Positions 17,289-25,489 of a stretch of DNA of 64,000 nucleotides are shown here, one piece after another. The translations under genes were made by a program, and so were the position numbers. This DNA is from Kribbella sp. ALI-6-A. Lineage in GTDB: Bacteria; Actinomycetota; Actinomycetes; Propionibacteriales; Kribbellaceae. The notes beneath the pieces are model-generated. The model made no database searches. It saw nothing but the letters and a program-made list of their open reading frames with translations, and had not been told where the DNA came from. How positions within the stretch are numbered: position 1 is the stretch's first letter; every line of letters begins with the position of its first letter. Where the stretch lies: NCBI RefSeq assembly GCF_001984195.1, contig NZ_MTQN01000011.1:868001-932000 (forward strand). The letters are read 5' to 3'.

Positions 17289-19651
17289 CAGGTCACGTCA
17301 GAATCTCGCTCGCCGCGTGGGCGGCGACGGTGCTCGGGTCGCTGGTGCTGGCGCCGGTGTTCTCGGGGCCGTTCCTGTTCATCAGCGCGTTCCTGTGCGC
17401 GCTCGTCACCGGCACCGGGATCCTGCTGCAGAACCTGCGCGCCCCGCGGATCGTCGTACCGGTGGTGCAGCTGGCGGTGCTGGTCGAGCTGCTGTCGCTG
17501 ATCTTCCTGCGCGACACGCTGCGGTTCGGGCTGGTGCCGTGGAAGGAGACCGCGCTCGAGTTCAACCAGCAGATGGTGAACGCGATGAGCGCGATCAACC
17601 GCTTCAGCGCGCCGCTGCCGCCCGACGACCACCTGACGCTGTTCGCCGCGTCGGTGATCGCGGCGACCGGACTGCTGATCCACCTGATCGCCGTACAGCT
17701 GCGGCAGGCCGCGTGGGCCGGGCTGCTGCTGCTCACCATGTACACCGTGCCGGCCGCGACCGTGCACGGCGGGCTGCCGGCGCTGCTGTTCATCCCGCCG
17801 GCCGTCGGCTACATCGTGCTGCTGTCGGCCGAGGGCCGGACCAGACTCAGTCGCTGGGGGCGCCGGATCTCCGGCGTCTCGCACCTGGACGCCTCCGAAC
17901 CGATCGAGGCCTCGGCGCTCGGCCAGGCCGGCCGCCGGATCGGGCTGACCGTGATCGTGCTGGCCGCCCTGGTGCCCGCTCTGCTGCCGACGTTGCCCGA
18001 AGGCGTGATCGGCAACGGCCTGGCCGGCGGCGGTGGCAGCGGCGGCGGGATCGGGGCTTCGATCTCGTCGACCGACCCGATGCTCGACATGGGCAAGAAC
18101 CTCAAGCGCGGCGACAACGTGACCGCGCTGACCTACACCGGCGGCCCGGCCGGCGGGACCTACCTGCGGCTGACCGCGCTCGACCAGTTCGACGGCAACA
18201 TCTGGCGGATCTCGCAGCGCAACCAGGGGCAGAAGATCACCAACGCCGACATGCTGCCGCCGCAGGGCTTCAACGGCGACCTCGCCAAGGTGCCGACCAC
18301 CAAGATGAAGGTCGAGGTGAGCCGGAGCTTCCGGTCCCAGTTCGCCCCGGTGCCGTACCCACTGCGCTCGATCTCGCTGAAGGACCGCTGGCGCTATGAC
18401 CCGGCCTCCCTCGACGTCGTCTCCACGAACGGCGGGGTCGTCGGCGGCAAGGACTACAACCTGGAGGCCTACCAGCTGCCGCTGACGCCGGAGCTGCTGC
18501 GCGACACCCCGCCTGGTGCCGAACCGGACAGCTACACCAGCCAGGTCCCGACCAGCAACATGGACGAGATCCGGCAGCTGACCAACGACGTCGTCGCCGA
18601 CGCGAAGGGCAACCGGTTCCAGCAGGCGGTCCTGCTGCAGAACTTCTTCCGCAGCAACGGCAACTTCACCTACAGCACCGACACCGACACCAAGAGCGGG
18701 ATGACGGCGCTGCGCATGTTCCTGCTGGACGACCGGGTCGGCTACTGCGAGCAGTTCGCCACCGGGATGGCGCTGATGGCGCGGGTGGCGGGCATCCCGT
18801 CCCGGGTCGGCATCGGCTTCCTGCCCGGCCAGGCCGGCAAGGACGGCCAGTACGTCGTCCGGATGCACGACATGCACGCGTGGCCGGAGCTCTACTTCCA
18901 GGGGCTCGGCTGGGTCCGGTTCGAGCCGACGCCGTCGGCGCGGGTCGCGACCACCCCGACCTGGACCGAGCAGGCCGCTCCGGTCCCGTCGACGCCGACC
19001 ACCGCGCCGACGACCGCGCCGACGACGCCGGGCGCTTCGGTGGACCCGGAGCTCGAGCGCCCCGGCGACCGGAACCTGCCCGACGACAACGGCCTCGCGG
19101 TCACCGAGACCGGCAACTGGTTCAGCAACGGCGGCGCCAAGGCGATCGGGATCGGCCTGCTCGTCGTCGTCCTGCTCGGCATTCCGTGGCTGATCCGGTC
19201 GCTGACCAGGCGGCGGCGGTTCGCGCGTCCGCCGGGACGTGCCGGGGTCGAGGGGTTGTGGGCGGAGATCCGGGACACCTCGCGTGACCTCGGCCTGGAC
19301 TGGTCCGACAGCTCCACTCCTCGACAGCTCGGCGAGTGGATGGCCGGGAAGGTGCCGGAGCCGGTCCAGCCGCAGGCTCGCCGGCTGGCGCGCGGCCTGG
19401 AGGCCGTCCGGTACGCGGTAGTCACGGACGTCGAGGTCGACCTGCGCAGCGAAGCGGCCGACGTACGGAAGGCCCTGTGGAGTCAGGCGAAACTCGTACG
19501 GCGCTGGCGGGCGCGGTTGCTTCCGCCGTCGTGGCGCTGGTACCTGAACCGCGGCAGCGCCGAGGCGTCCGATCTGCTCGACGAGTTCGACCTGTTGCTG
19601 GCGAGAATTCGCACGTCGCTGGTCCCCCGGCGCAGCAGGCACGCGGACTGA
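17285..19651 (+). CDS. TgpA-like transmembrane transglutaminase
   Basis: A 788-residue protein of the DUF3488/transglutaminase-like type. About six N-terminal membrane helices (within roughly 1-250, with a Gly-rich loop after them) are followed by an extracytoplasmic transglutaminase core. The core has catalytic Cys488 in VGYCEQFATGMA and His531 in MHDMHAWPE. After a Thr/Pro linker come another membrane helix (about 620-640) and a cytoplasmic DUF4129-like tail. Start ATG at 17285 overlaps the DUF58 stop. With MoxR and DUF58 it probably forms a cell-envelope module; the substrate is unknown. Confidence 0.9.
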   Translation: MTGHVRISLAAWAATVLGSLVLAPVFSGPFLFISAFLCALVTGTGILLQNLRAPRIVVPVVQLAVLVELLSLIFLRDTLRFGLVPWKETALEFNQQMVNAMSAINRFSAPLPPDDHLTLFAASVIAATGLLIHLIAVQLRQAAWAGLLLLTMYTVPAATVHGGLPALLFIPPAVGYIVLLSAEGRTRLSRWGRRISGVSHLDASEPIEASALGQAGRRIGLTVIVLAALVPALLPTLPEGVIGNGLAGGGGSGGGIGASISSTDPMLDMGKNLKRGDNVTALTYTGGPAGGTYLRLTALDQFDGNIWRISQRNQGQKITNADMLPPQGFNGDLAKVPTTKMKVEVSRSFRSQFAPVPYPLRSISLKDRWRYDPASLDVVSTNGGVVGGKDYNLEAYQLPLTPELLRDTPPGAEPDSYTSQVPTSNMDEIRQLTNDVVADAKGNRFQQAVLLQNFFRSNGNFTYSTDTDTKSGMTALRMFLLDDRVGYCEQFATGMALMARVAGIPSRVGIGFLPGQAGKDGQYVVRMHDMHAWPELYFQGLGWVRFEPTPSARVATTPTWTEQAAPVPSTPTTAPTTAPTTPGASVDPELERPGDRNLPDDNGLAVTETGNWFSNGGAKAIGIGLLVVVLLGIPWLIRSLTRRRRFARPPGRAGVEGLWAEIRDTSRDLGLDWSDSSTPRQLGEWMAGKVPEPVQPQARRLARGLEAVRYAVVTDVEVDLRSEAADVRKALWSQAKLVRRWRARLLPPSWRWYLNRGSAEASDLLDEFDLLLARIRTSLVPRRSRHAD

Positions 19652-19657
19652 ACGACA

Positions 19658-19691
19658 AAGAACCCCCGGTCCACCTGGACCGGGGGTTCTT
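19658..19691. terminator. Bidirectional intrinsic terminator
   Basis: A perfect 15-bp hairpin: AAGAACCCCCGGTCC (19658-19672) pairs with GGACCGGGGGTTCTT (19677-19691) around ACCT. It sits between the stop of the transglutaminase gene (plus) and the stop of the DUF6458 gene (minus), with A- and T-rich ends on both sides. Confidence 0.88.
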
Positions 19692-19703
19692 GTTCGTGGG
19701 TGG

Positions 19704-20234
19704 TCAGCGGCTGCGGCGACGGGGCTGCTCGGGCAGGCCGCTGGCCGAGGGATCGAGCTCGACCGTGCGCTCGGTGCTCGGCGGTTGCTCGGTGACCGGC
19801 AGCTCGTCGGCCGGCGGCGCGGTGCGCGGCTTGTCCACCGCTTGCACGGGGTCGAAGTGGTCGCCGAGCTCCGACTGGACCGGCTGCGGACTGGTCGACT
19901 GAGTGGGGGTGGTCCGCGGCTTGGCCGGCTTCGTCACCGGGGACTTGGACGCGTGACCGTCCGTCACGTGCTCGACGCGGGTGTGGTGCTGGTCGTGCGC
20001 GTGGCTCGCCTCGATCGTGCGGTACTGCTCCTCGACCGCCGGATCGATCGCGTCGGTCGGCACCCGGCGGCGGTCGTTGGTGATCTTGTACGACAACCAG
20101 ATCCCGGCCGCGCCGGCCAGCATGATCACCACCCCGACGACGGTCAGATCGACCGCCCCGGCGTCGTCGTCCCGGATTCCGAAGGCGAGGATCGCGCCGA
20201 CGGCGATGAGGAAGATCCCGACACCGATGCTCAT
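19704..20234 (-). CDS. DUF6458-type small membrane protein
   Basis: With the ATG at 20234 the protein (176 aa) begins MSIGVGIFLIAVGAILAFGI and has two closely spaced membrane helices in the first 55 residues. This is the typical DUF6458 fold of small actinobacterial membrane proteins. The remaining 120 residues are polar, rich in Pro, Thr and His, and probably disordered. GGGAG lies a short distance upstream. Upstream in-frame codons to 20297 lack family similarity. Function is not known. Confidence 0.8.
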   Translation of the reverse strand: MSIGVGIFLIAVGAILAFGIRDDDAGAVDLTVVGVVIMLAGAAGIWLSYKITNDRRRVPTDAIDPAVEEQYRTIEASHAHDQHHTRVEHVTDGHASKSPVTKPAKPRTTPTQSTSPQPVQSELGDHFDPVQAVDKPRTAPPADELPVTEQPPSTERTVELDPSASGLPEQPRRRSR

Positions 20235-20343
20235 ACTCTCGACTCCCAACGACGACCGTGGCGGTCGGCTGGACCGCCCTGTACGGGTGCGGTCCACCGG
20301 TACCCACAGTCACCGGGAGTGATGTATCGCAGCGCAAACCAGA

Positions 20344-20373
20344 ACCACACCCGGCGCGGAGCGCGGGTGTGGT
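20344..20373 (-). terminator. Terminator of the DUF3040 gene
   Basis: ACCACACCCG (20344-20353) pairs perfectly with CGGGTGTGGT (20364-20373), with further GCGC/GCGC pairing in the loop. It lies just past the DUF3040 stop. Confidence 0.65.
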
Positions 20374-20396
20374 CGCAGGATTCGCTCAGCCGGCGG

Positions 20397-20801
20397 TCAG
20401 AGGTCCTCGTCGCGCCGCCGGCGCCAGCGGTCTTCCATCCGCTCCATGAAGCTGCCGGACGACTCGTGTCTGGTCCGGTGCTTCTTGCTGGGCGGCGGAG
20501 GCGGCGGCAGGTCGTCGCCGTCGCCGGCGTTGCTGATGCGTTTCATGCTCAGCGCCGCGACGTACAGACACGCCACCATCACCACGAAGCCGATGACGCC
20601 GATGATGGTGTTGGGGATGATCGCGCCGGCCATCAGAATGACGATGCCCAGCACGAATCCAACGCCGGCCAGAACTGCCCGGCGCTTGTAGTACAAGCGC
20701 ACATTGGTCCCTCGCATGGCGGAGACGAACTTCGGGTCTTCCGCAGCGAGGGCACGTTCGAGCTGCTCGAACTGGCGCTGCTCTTCTTCCGAGAGGGGCA
20801 C
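20397..20801 (-). CDS. DUF3040 domain membrane protein
   Basis: Taken from GTG at 20801 the protein is 134 residues and starts MPLSEEEQRQFEQLERAL, the family's usual N-terminus. GGAGGG lies 7 nt upstream, whereas the ATG at 20816 has no ribosome-binding site. Two membrane helices occupy about 46-90, followed by a Pro-rich stretch (DLPPPPPPSKK) and a basic tail. DUF3040 proteins are small actinobacterial membrane proteins of unknown role, often close to dcw genes. Confidence 0.85.
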   Translation of the reverse strand: MPLSEEEQRQFEQLERALAAEDPKFVSAMRGTNVRLYYKRRAVLAGVGFVLGIVILMAGAIIPNTIIGVIGFVVMVACLYVAALSMKRISNAGDGDDLPPPPPPSKKHRTRHESSGSFMERMEDRWRRRRDEDL

Positions 20802-20941
20802 CGTCGATCCCTCCATGGTGAGCGCGATCTCGATAGGCCGAGACCAGTCTAGGCCGCCGGTGCGGTCCACGAAACCCTGACCGCCTGTCCCGCGCGTCAC
20901 GGTACGGCAACCGATCCGGATCGGCCGATTCCCAACAAGTG

Positions 20942-20965
20942 TTTAAGTCAGGCACTTGACTTAAA
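20942..20965. promoter_or_regulatory. Perfect inverted repeat upstream of the P450 gene
   Basis: TTTAAGTCA (20942-20950) and TGACTTAAA (20957-20965) are exact reverse complements around GGCACT. The right arm overlaps a TTGACT -35-like hexamer (20956-20961) facing the P450 gene. The AT-rich dyad stands out in GC-rich DNA and is a likely repressor operator. No regulator gene is adjacent. Confidence 0.6.
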
Positions 20966-21022
20966 TCTGACTGAGAGCGAAGCTGTACGCACAGGCACCG
21001 ACCGATGACAGAAGGTGACGCG

Positions 21023-22233
21023 ATGCCGCTCGACGCCGCTGCGCAGCCGTCCTATCCGATGCCCAAGGCAACTGGTTGCCCGTTCGACCCGCCGCCGGAG
21101 CTGCGCGCCCTGCGGCCGCCGAGCCGCTGTCCAAAGTACGGCTGTTGGACGGCAGTACGCCGTGGCTGGTCACCCACTTCGCCCACCAGCGGGCCCTGCT
21201 GGCCGACGACCGGGTCAGCTCCGACCGGAACCAGCACGGGTTCCCGATCCTGCAGCCAAACATTCCCAGAACCGGCAGCTCGGTCGGGTTCATCTCGATG
21301 GACGACCCGGAGCACGCCCGGCTGCGGCGCATGGTGACCGCGCCGTTCATGATCAAGCGGGTCCGCGCGATGGAGCCGGGCGTGCAGAAGATCGTCGACA
21401 ACCTGATCGACGCGATGCTGGCCGGGCCGCGACCGACGGACCTGATGGAGGCGTTCGCGCTGCCGGTGCCGTCGCTGGTGATCTGCCAGCTGCTCGGCGT
21501 CCCGTACGACGACCACGAGTTCTTCCAGGTCACCAGCAAGGCACTGATCACGATCGAGACGCCGCTCGAAGAGCGGATGGCGGCGCGCGAGCGGCTCACG
21601 GCGTACCTGGACGACCTGGTCGGCCGGAAGACCACCGAACCGGGCGATGACGTCCTGACCGAGCTGGCCGCGCGCGTGACCGCCGGGGAGCTGACCCGCG
21701 AACAGACCGCCGGGATCGGCGTCCTGCTGCTGGTCGCCGGGCACGAAACCACCGCGAACATGATCGCCCTCGGCACGCTCGCCCTGCTCGAACACCCGGA
21801 CCAACTCGCCGTACTGCGGGACTCCGACGATCCGGCCATCGTGAACAGCGCTGTCGAGGAGCTGCTGCGCTACCTGACCATCACACACCTCGGCCTGACC
21901 CGGGTGGCGCTGGAGGACATCGAGATCGCCGGCCAGACGATCCGCGCCGGCGACGGCATCGTCTTCCCCAACGACATCGCGAACCGGGACCCGGAGGTCT
22001 TCCCCGACCCCGACCGCCTCGACCTGCGCCGCGACGCCAAGCGCCACGTCGGTTTCGGTTTCGGAATCCACCAGTGCCTCGGCCAGCCGCTGGCGCGGAT
22101 GGAGCTGCGGGTCGTCTACAGCACGCTCTACCGCCGGATCCCGACGCTGCGCCGGGCGGCGCCGCTGGCGGAGATCCCGTTCAAGCACGACGCGATCGTG
22201 TACGGCGTGCACGCGCTGCCGGTGACGTGGTGA
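21023..22233 (+). CDS. Cytochrome P450 with apparent one-base frameshift
   Basis: A bacterial class I P450, probably CYP105-like. All late motifs are intact: I-helix AGHETTANM, ExxR in EELLRYL, and the haem loop FGFGIHQCLGQ. The N-terminus (MPLDAAAQPSYPMPKATGCPFDPPPELRAL, here read from ATG 21023 with GAAGG 7 nt upstream) is in one frame and the rest, from about 21118 (AEPLSKVRLLDGSTPW), in another. One missing G in the run at 21114-21115 would restore it. A TTG at 21076 could start the second frame but would drop the conserved N-terminal segment. Whether this is a mutation or a sequencing error cannot be told. Confidence 0.85.
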
Positions 22234-22240
22234 CCTGACC

Positions 22241-22333
22241 ATGACGCTCGAGCAGACCGCTCATCCGGCGTATCCGATGCCGGGGGCAACTGATTGTGCG
22301 TTCGAATTGATGTCCCTGGAGGAATCCTCGTGA
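22241..22333 (+). pseudogene. Stub of a second P450 N-terminus
   Basis: The 30-codon open frame starting ATG at 22241 contains AHPAYPMPGATDCAFEL, closely matching AQPSYPMPKATGCPFDP at the start of the neighbouring P450, and stops after eight unrelated residues. It runs into the ferredoxin start (stop TGA at 22331-22333 overlaps GTG at 22330). It looks like the remnant of a tandem P450 gene whose body was deleted. It may still be translated, coupling the ferredoxin. Confidence 0.65.
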
Positions 22334-22524
22334 AGGTCACCGTCGACCAGGACGCCTGCATCGCCTCCGGTCAGTGCGTGCTGACGACTCCCGAAGTCTT
22401 CGACCAGCGAGACGAGGACGGCATCGTCGTACTGGTGACGCCGGATCCGCCGGAGTCGTTGTCGTCGCAGGTGCGCGAGGCGGCGGTACTCTGCCCGGCG
22501 CGGGCGATTCAGGTGGTCGACTAG
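22330..22524 (+). CDS. [3Fe-4S] ferredoxin, P450 redox partner
   Basis: A 64-residue ferredoxin starting at GTG 22330, with GGAGG 7 nt upstream. Cys10, Cys16 and Cys54 (CIASGQC and LCP) give the C-x5-C...CP pattern of the single-cluster [3Fe-4S] ferredoxins that deliver electrons to actinobacterial CYP105-type P450s. Its position right after the P450 supports that role. It is complete even though the P450 gene before it is frameshifted. Confidence 0.9.
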   Translation: MKVTVDQDACIASGQCVLTTPEVFDQRDEDGIVVLVTPDPPESLSSQVREAAVLCPARAIQVVD

Positions 22525-22734
22525 CCATCTCTCCTCCCGACGCGCACCACCCACCAACCCCTGTCTCCGGCGCCAAGACGCTGCCGGTGCCCGAGGTCGG
22601 TGAGCCGCCGTCAGAGCACGCCGACCTGCTGGTGAACCACGGCGCGACCACGTGGATCTACCGCACCAACCACCCGATCAAGCCCGACGAGCCGATCACC
22701 TGGGTCCGCTCACCCCCGCTTCGCGCGCTCTGCG
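22525..22734. other. Intergenic, with an unassigned coding-like remnant
   Basis: This stretch lies between the convergent ferredoxin and methyltransferase genes. One plus-strand frame reads HADLLVNHGATTWIYRTNHP and stops at 22745 inside the methyltransferase end. It has coding-like composition but no start codon with a ribosome-binding site and no family I recognise. Confidence 0.25.
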
Positions 22735-23481
22735 TCAGCGAGTAGCGAGGATGTGCAGCTGAGGCGCCAACGCCCGGAAGGCCGGGTGCTGACTGGCGGC
22801 GCGTTCGAGGTCGGCCAGCGCCTCGGCGGCACCTGGCTCGGAGTCGACCATGGCGGCCGGGACCAGATCGGTGAAGGTCCGAACACCATGCACGGTGTGC
22901 ACCATGAACCCGGCCTCGGCCAGTTGCCCCACGATCGCCGTCTCGTCGAACCGGCGCGGCATCGGGTCCGCCGCACCCCAGCGTCCGTCCGGATCCTGCA
23001 GCGCGGTGCGAGCCTCGGTGAGGTGCCCCGCCAGCGCGCGAGCCAGCACCACAGCGTTGCGCTGGGCAACCAACAGGCTGAGTACGCCGCCCTCGCGCAA
23101 CACCGACGCCATCGCCTGCAGCGCCTGCGCCGGGTCGTCGACGACCTCGAGCACCCCGTGGCAGAGCACCGCGTCGGCGCTCGCCTCGCCCGCCACCTCG
23201 GACAGGTCCGCGGCATCGCCCTGGACTCCGCGCACGAGCTTGCTGACGCCCTCGTCGGACGCCCGCCGTTCCAGCGACGCCAGCGCGTCCGGGCTCGGAT
23301 CGATCACGGTCACCCGGTGCCCCTCGACCGCCAACGGCACCGCGAAACCGCCGGTGCCTCCGCCGAGATCCACGATGTCGAGCCCTGCGGCCGGGTCGGT
23401 CCGGAGCCGCCCAGCCAGCGCCACCCGAAGAGCTTCGGCCACCAGCGCCGTCCGCAACGAACGCCGACGTCGGTCGACCAT
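22735..23481 (-). CDS. SAM-dependent methyltransferase (class I)
   Basis: A 248-residue Rossmann-fold methyltransferase. Motif I is VDLGGGTGGFAVPLA (about residue 35) and the post-I acidic residue is in VTVIDPSPDAL; the VLCHGVLEVVDDP segment matches motif II of the UbiE/Coq5-like group. I chose ATG 23481 because GAGGAGG lies 7-8 nt upstream; the frame is open for 52 more codons without similarity. The substrate is unknown. It borders the degraded region to its right. Confidence 0.82.
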   Translation of the reverse strand: MVDRRRRSLRTALVAEALRVALAGRLRTDPAAGLDIVDLGGGTGGFAVPLAVEGHRVTVIDPSPDALASLERRASDEGVSKLVRGVQGDAADLSEVAGEASADAVLCHGVLEVVDDPAQALQAMASVLREGGVLSLLVAQRNAVVLARALAGHLTEARTALQDPDGRWGAADPMPRRFDETAIVGQLAEAGFMVHTVHGVRTFTDLVPAAMVDSEPGAAEALADLERAASQHPAFRALAPQLHILATR

Positions 23482-23654
23482 CAAAACCCCTCCTCGTAAG
23501 CCCGAACCCCGCTGATCACGCCGGCGGACCCACTGGTCCTCCCGCGTCCCACACCCTACTTGCCACCGCCCCGCCTCCCCCGCACCGGAGCCCCGGTCAA
23601 CCCCCAAAGGCGTTGCTGCCGATCGCCACGCCGACATAACCGACTCACTGCCGG

Positions 23655-23935
23655 GTGACCCGGCGCCGGTGCGCCGCCTCGAGGCGGCGCTGCCGCTGTG
23701 TCGTGCCGCCGTTCACCATGGAGGAGCTGGTACTACAACCAGTTCACCCGCGAGCGGGGCTGCCGACCAGCGGCCACCGCCAGCCGCGCCAGGTCGCCGA
23801 GCCGCCGGCGAGTCAGCGGGGAGCGGCCCCGCTGGCACGGACCCTCGATCCCGCGGTCTGGGACTCGCTGAAGAACCGTTGCGCCGTGTCGGCCAGCCGG
23901 GCCTGCCGGGCGAAGCTGTCCCAAGCGACTCCGGA
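23655..23935 (+). pseudogene. Remnant of a GT1-family glycosyltransferase
   Basis: One frame gives RRLEAALPLCRAAVHHGGAGTT, the nucleotide-sugar-binding signature of macrolide/UDP-glycosyltransferases (HHGGAGTT). A shifted frame continues with RAGLPT, RQVAE and GAAPLARTLDPAVW, matching the segment that normally follows in these enzymes. The N-terminal two thirds are absent and at least one frameshift is present, so this is a decayed 3' end. Confidence 0.6.
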
Positions 23936-24270
23936 CGTGATGCTGACGGACCTGCGGATCCCCGGGGTGAACGTCACGGCGATCAGGGAACTGCGCGACT
24001 CGGCCTCCGCTCGCGCGGCGAGGACGCGGAAAGCTGACAGCCCAGGCCCTGCCAGATCCCGACCAGCGGCGAAACCGAACTGGTCCAGCTGCGCCTCGTG
24101 CTCATACTCACGAGGTACGACACCGACAGCTACGTCCCTCGGCGATCGAGACGGGTGCCAGCGGCCAACTGTTCAACGACGCCCTGCGGGGCGAGTTGGC
24201 TGCCGGGTCGTCCCGCACCGCTTCCCTCGCCGAGTCCGCAGAGCCTGCTCGACATCCTGGTCGACCGGCT
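23936..24270 (+). pseudogene. Remnant of a NarL-type response regulator receiver domain
   Basis: Three receiver-domain pieces are recognisable in order: PDVMLTDLRIPGVNV...IRELRD (phosphoacceptor region), then LILTRYDTDSYV (conserved Thr region), then AIETGASGQLFNDALRGEL (the A-x-GA-x-GYLLKD equivalent). They are in different frames and several key residues have changed. No HTH domain follows. The source gene was probably a LuxR/NarL-family regulator. Confidence 0.6.
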
Positions 24271-24589
24271 GGCCGGCGTGCTCTGGGCGCCGGTGCCGAT
24301 CCGTGGACGCCCGACCGAACTGGGGTGCGCTCGCGTCGAACGCTTCGACCGCCCGCTGCGTCTCGGAGGGCTCACCTTCTTCGCGCCGGTTCACCGACGG
24401 CGTGCACTTGCTGGTGACCGACCAGGCGGCGACGGCAACCTCCCGGTCGCGATCCCGCGTGTCCTGCAGCTGATGCAGGACCTGGGCGACGAGCCCGACG
24501 GCGGCAGGGTGATCGCAGCCCGCGCGAGCGCGCTGCTCCGCGATCTGGAGGGTTCGCCGCGGCGGCTGAACGTCGATACCGCACGTCGC
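24271..24589. other. Degenerate DNA without a recognisable gene
   Basis: Open frames exist (for example VLQLMQDLGDEPDGGRVIAA), but none has a start with a ribosome-binding site and none resembles a family I know. It continues the degraded block to its left and runs into the tandem array to its right. Confidence 0.3.
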
Positions 24590-25175
24590 CGCGGTGTAGT
24601 GCACGCCGTACGGGCTGCCGGGCGGGTCGAGTTGGTCCTCTCCCCCGCTGTCGCCGGGCTGCTGAGAAGCCGGGCGGGCTGCCGGGCGAGCAAGTTGGCG
24701 CTCTCCCGCTGTCGCCGGCCTGGTGATGAGCCGGATGAGGGCACCTGTCGCGGGGTGCGCACGCCGTACGGGCTGCCGAGCGAAGCAACTCGGTCCTCTC
24801 CCCCGCTGTCGCCGGACGGCTGATGAGCCGGATGAGGACGCCTGTCGCGGGGTGCGTACGCCGTACGGGCTGCCGGGTGGACTGAGTCGGTTCTCTCCCC
24901 GTGCCGCCGGACTGCTGAGAAGCCAGGCGAGGACGCGTGCCGCCGTGGCGTGGTGCACGCCGCACGGGCTGCCGGGCGGAGCAAGTTGGTGCTCTTCCGC
25001 TGTCGCCTGGCTGCTGATGATCCGGATGAGGACACCTGCCGCGGGATGCGCACGCCGTACGGGCTGCCGGGCGGAGCAAGTCGGTCCTCCCCGCTGTCGC
25101 CGGGCTGCTGATGAGCCGGGCGGGGACGCGTGCCGCTGCGGCGTGGTGCACGCCGTACGGACTGCCGGGCGGTGC
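24590..25175. repeat. Divergent tandem array, unit about 97 bp
   Basis: The anchor GCACGCCGTACGGGCTGCCG, with variants, begins at 24601, 24759, 24856, 24955, 25050 and 25148, so most steps are 95-99 bp; the first is 158 bp because it holds an extra partial unit. Units also share a TGATGAGCCGGATGAGGAC-like segment. The unit length is not a multiple of three and frames change from copy to copy, so it is not coding. Confidence 0.85.
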
Positions 25176-25221
25176 CGGGTTTCTCGCTTTCCCCCGTCCG
25201 AGCCAGCCGCCGGTGAAACCG

Positions 25222-25395
25222 CGGAAGGACACCCGACGGACTTACGCCGTTCTCCGATGGACACTCCCGCGGACGTACGCCCTACCGCCCGAAGGACTCC
25301 CCGCGGACGTACGCCGTACCGCCCGAAGGACTCCCCGCGGACGTACGCCGTACCGACTGAAGCCCTCACCGGCGAACGTGCGCCCTACTGGCCAC
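25222..25395. repeat. Tandem array, unit about 34 bp
   Basis: The core CGCGGACGTACGCCGTACCG, with variants, recurs at about 25242, 25275, 25309, 25343 and 25378 (steps of 33-35 bp). The two central copies are nearly identical over the whole 34-bp unit and the outer ones diverge. There are no unique spacers between copies. Confidence 0.85.
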
Positions 25396-25411
25396 CGCAC
25401 CCCCGCACAAG

Positions 25412-25451
25412 CTGAAGGACCCCGGTGGATTGGCGGGCCGGGGTCCTTCAG
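25412..25451. terminator. Terminator after the HEPN gene
   Basis: CTGAAGGACCCCGG (25412-25425) and CCGGGGTCCTTCAG (25438-25451) are perfect reverse complements around a 12-nt loop. It lies 38 bp past the stop of the minus-strand HEPN gene and also separates it from the minisatellites. Confidence 0.82.
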
Positions 25452-25489
25452 GTGGGTGGGCGGGTGATGAGGCCGCCCGGATCGGGGGG

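Noticed and set aside
22374..22745. 123-codon frame over the ferredoxin and the following gap
   Set aside because: Its first half is the ferredoxin in another frame; the second half (HADLLVNHG...) is coding-like but has no usable start, so I list it only as a remnant.
24098..24823. Possible 241-residue gene
   Set aside because: It starts inside the response-regulator remnant and runs into the 97-bp repeats; it has no ribosome-binding site and no family match.
24590..25395. Possible CRISPR array
   Set aside because: Copies are head to tail with no unique spacers of constant length, repeats are degenerate, and there are no cas genes.
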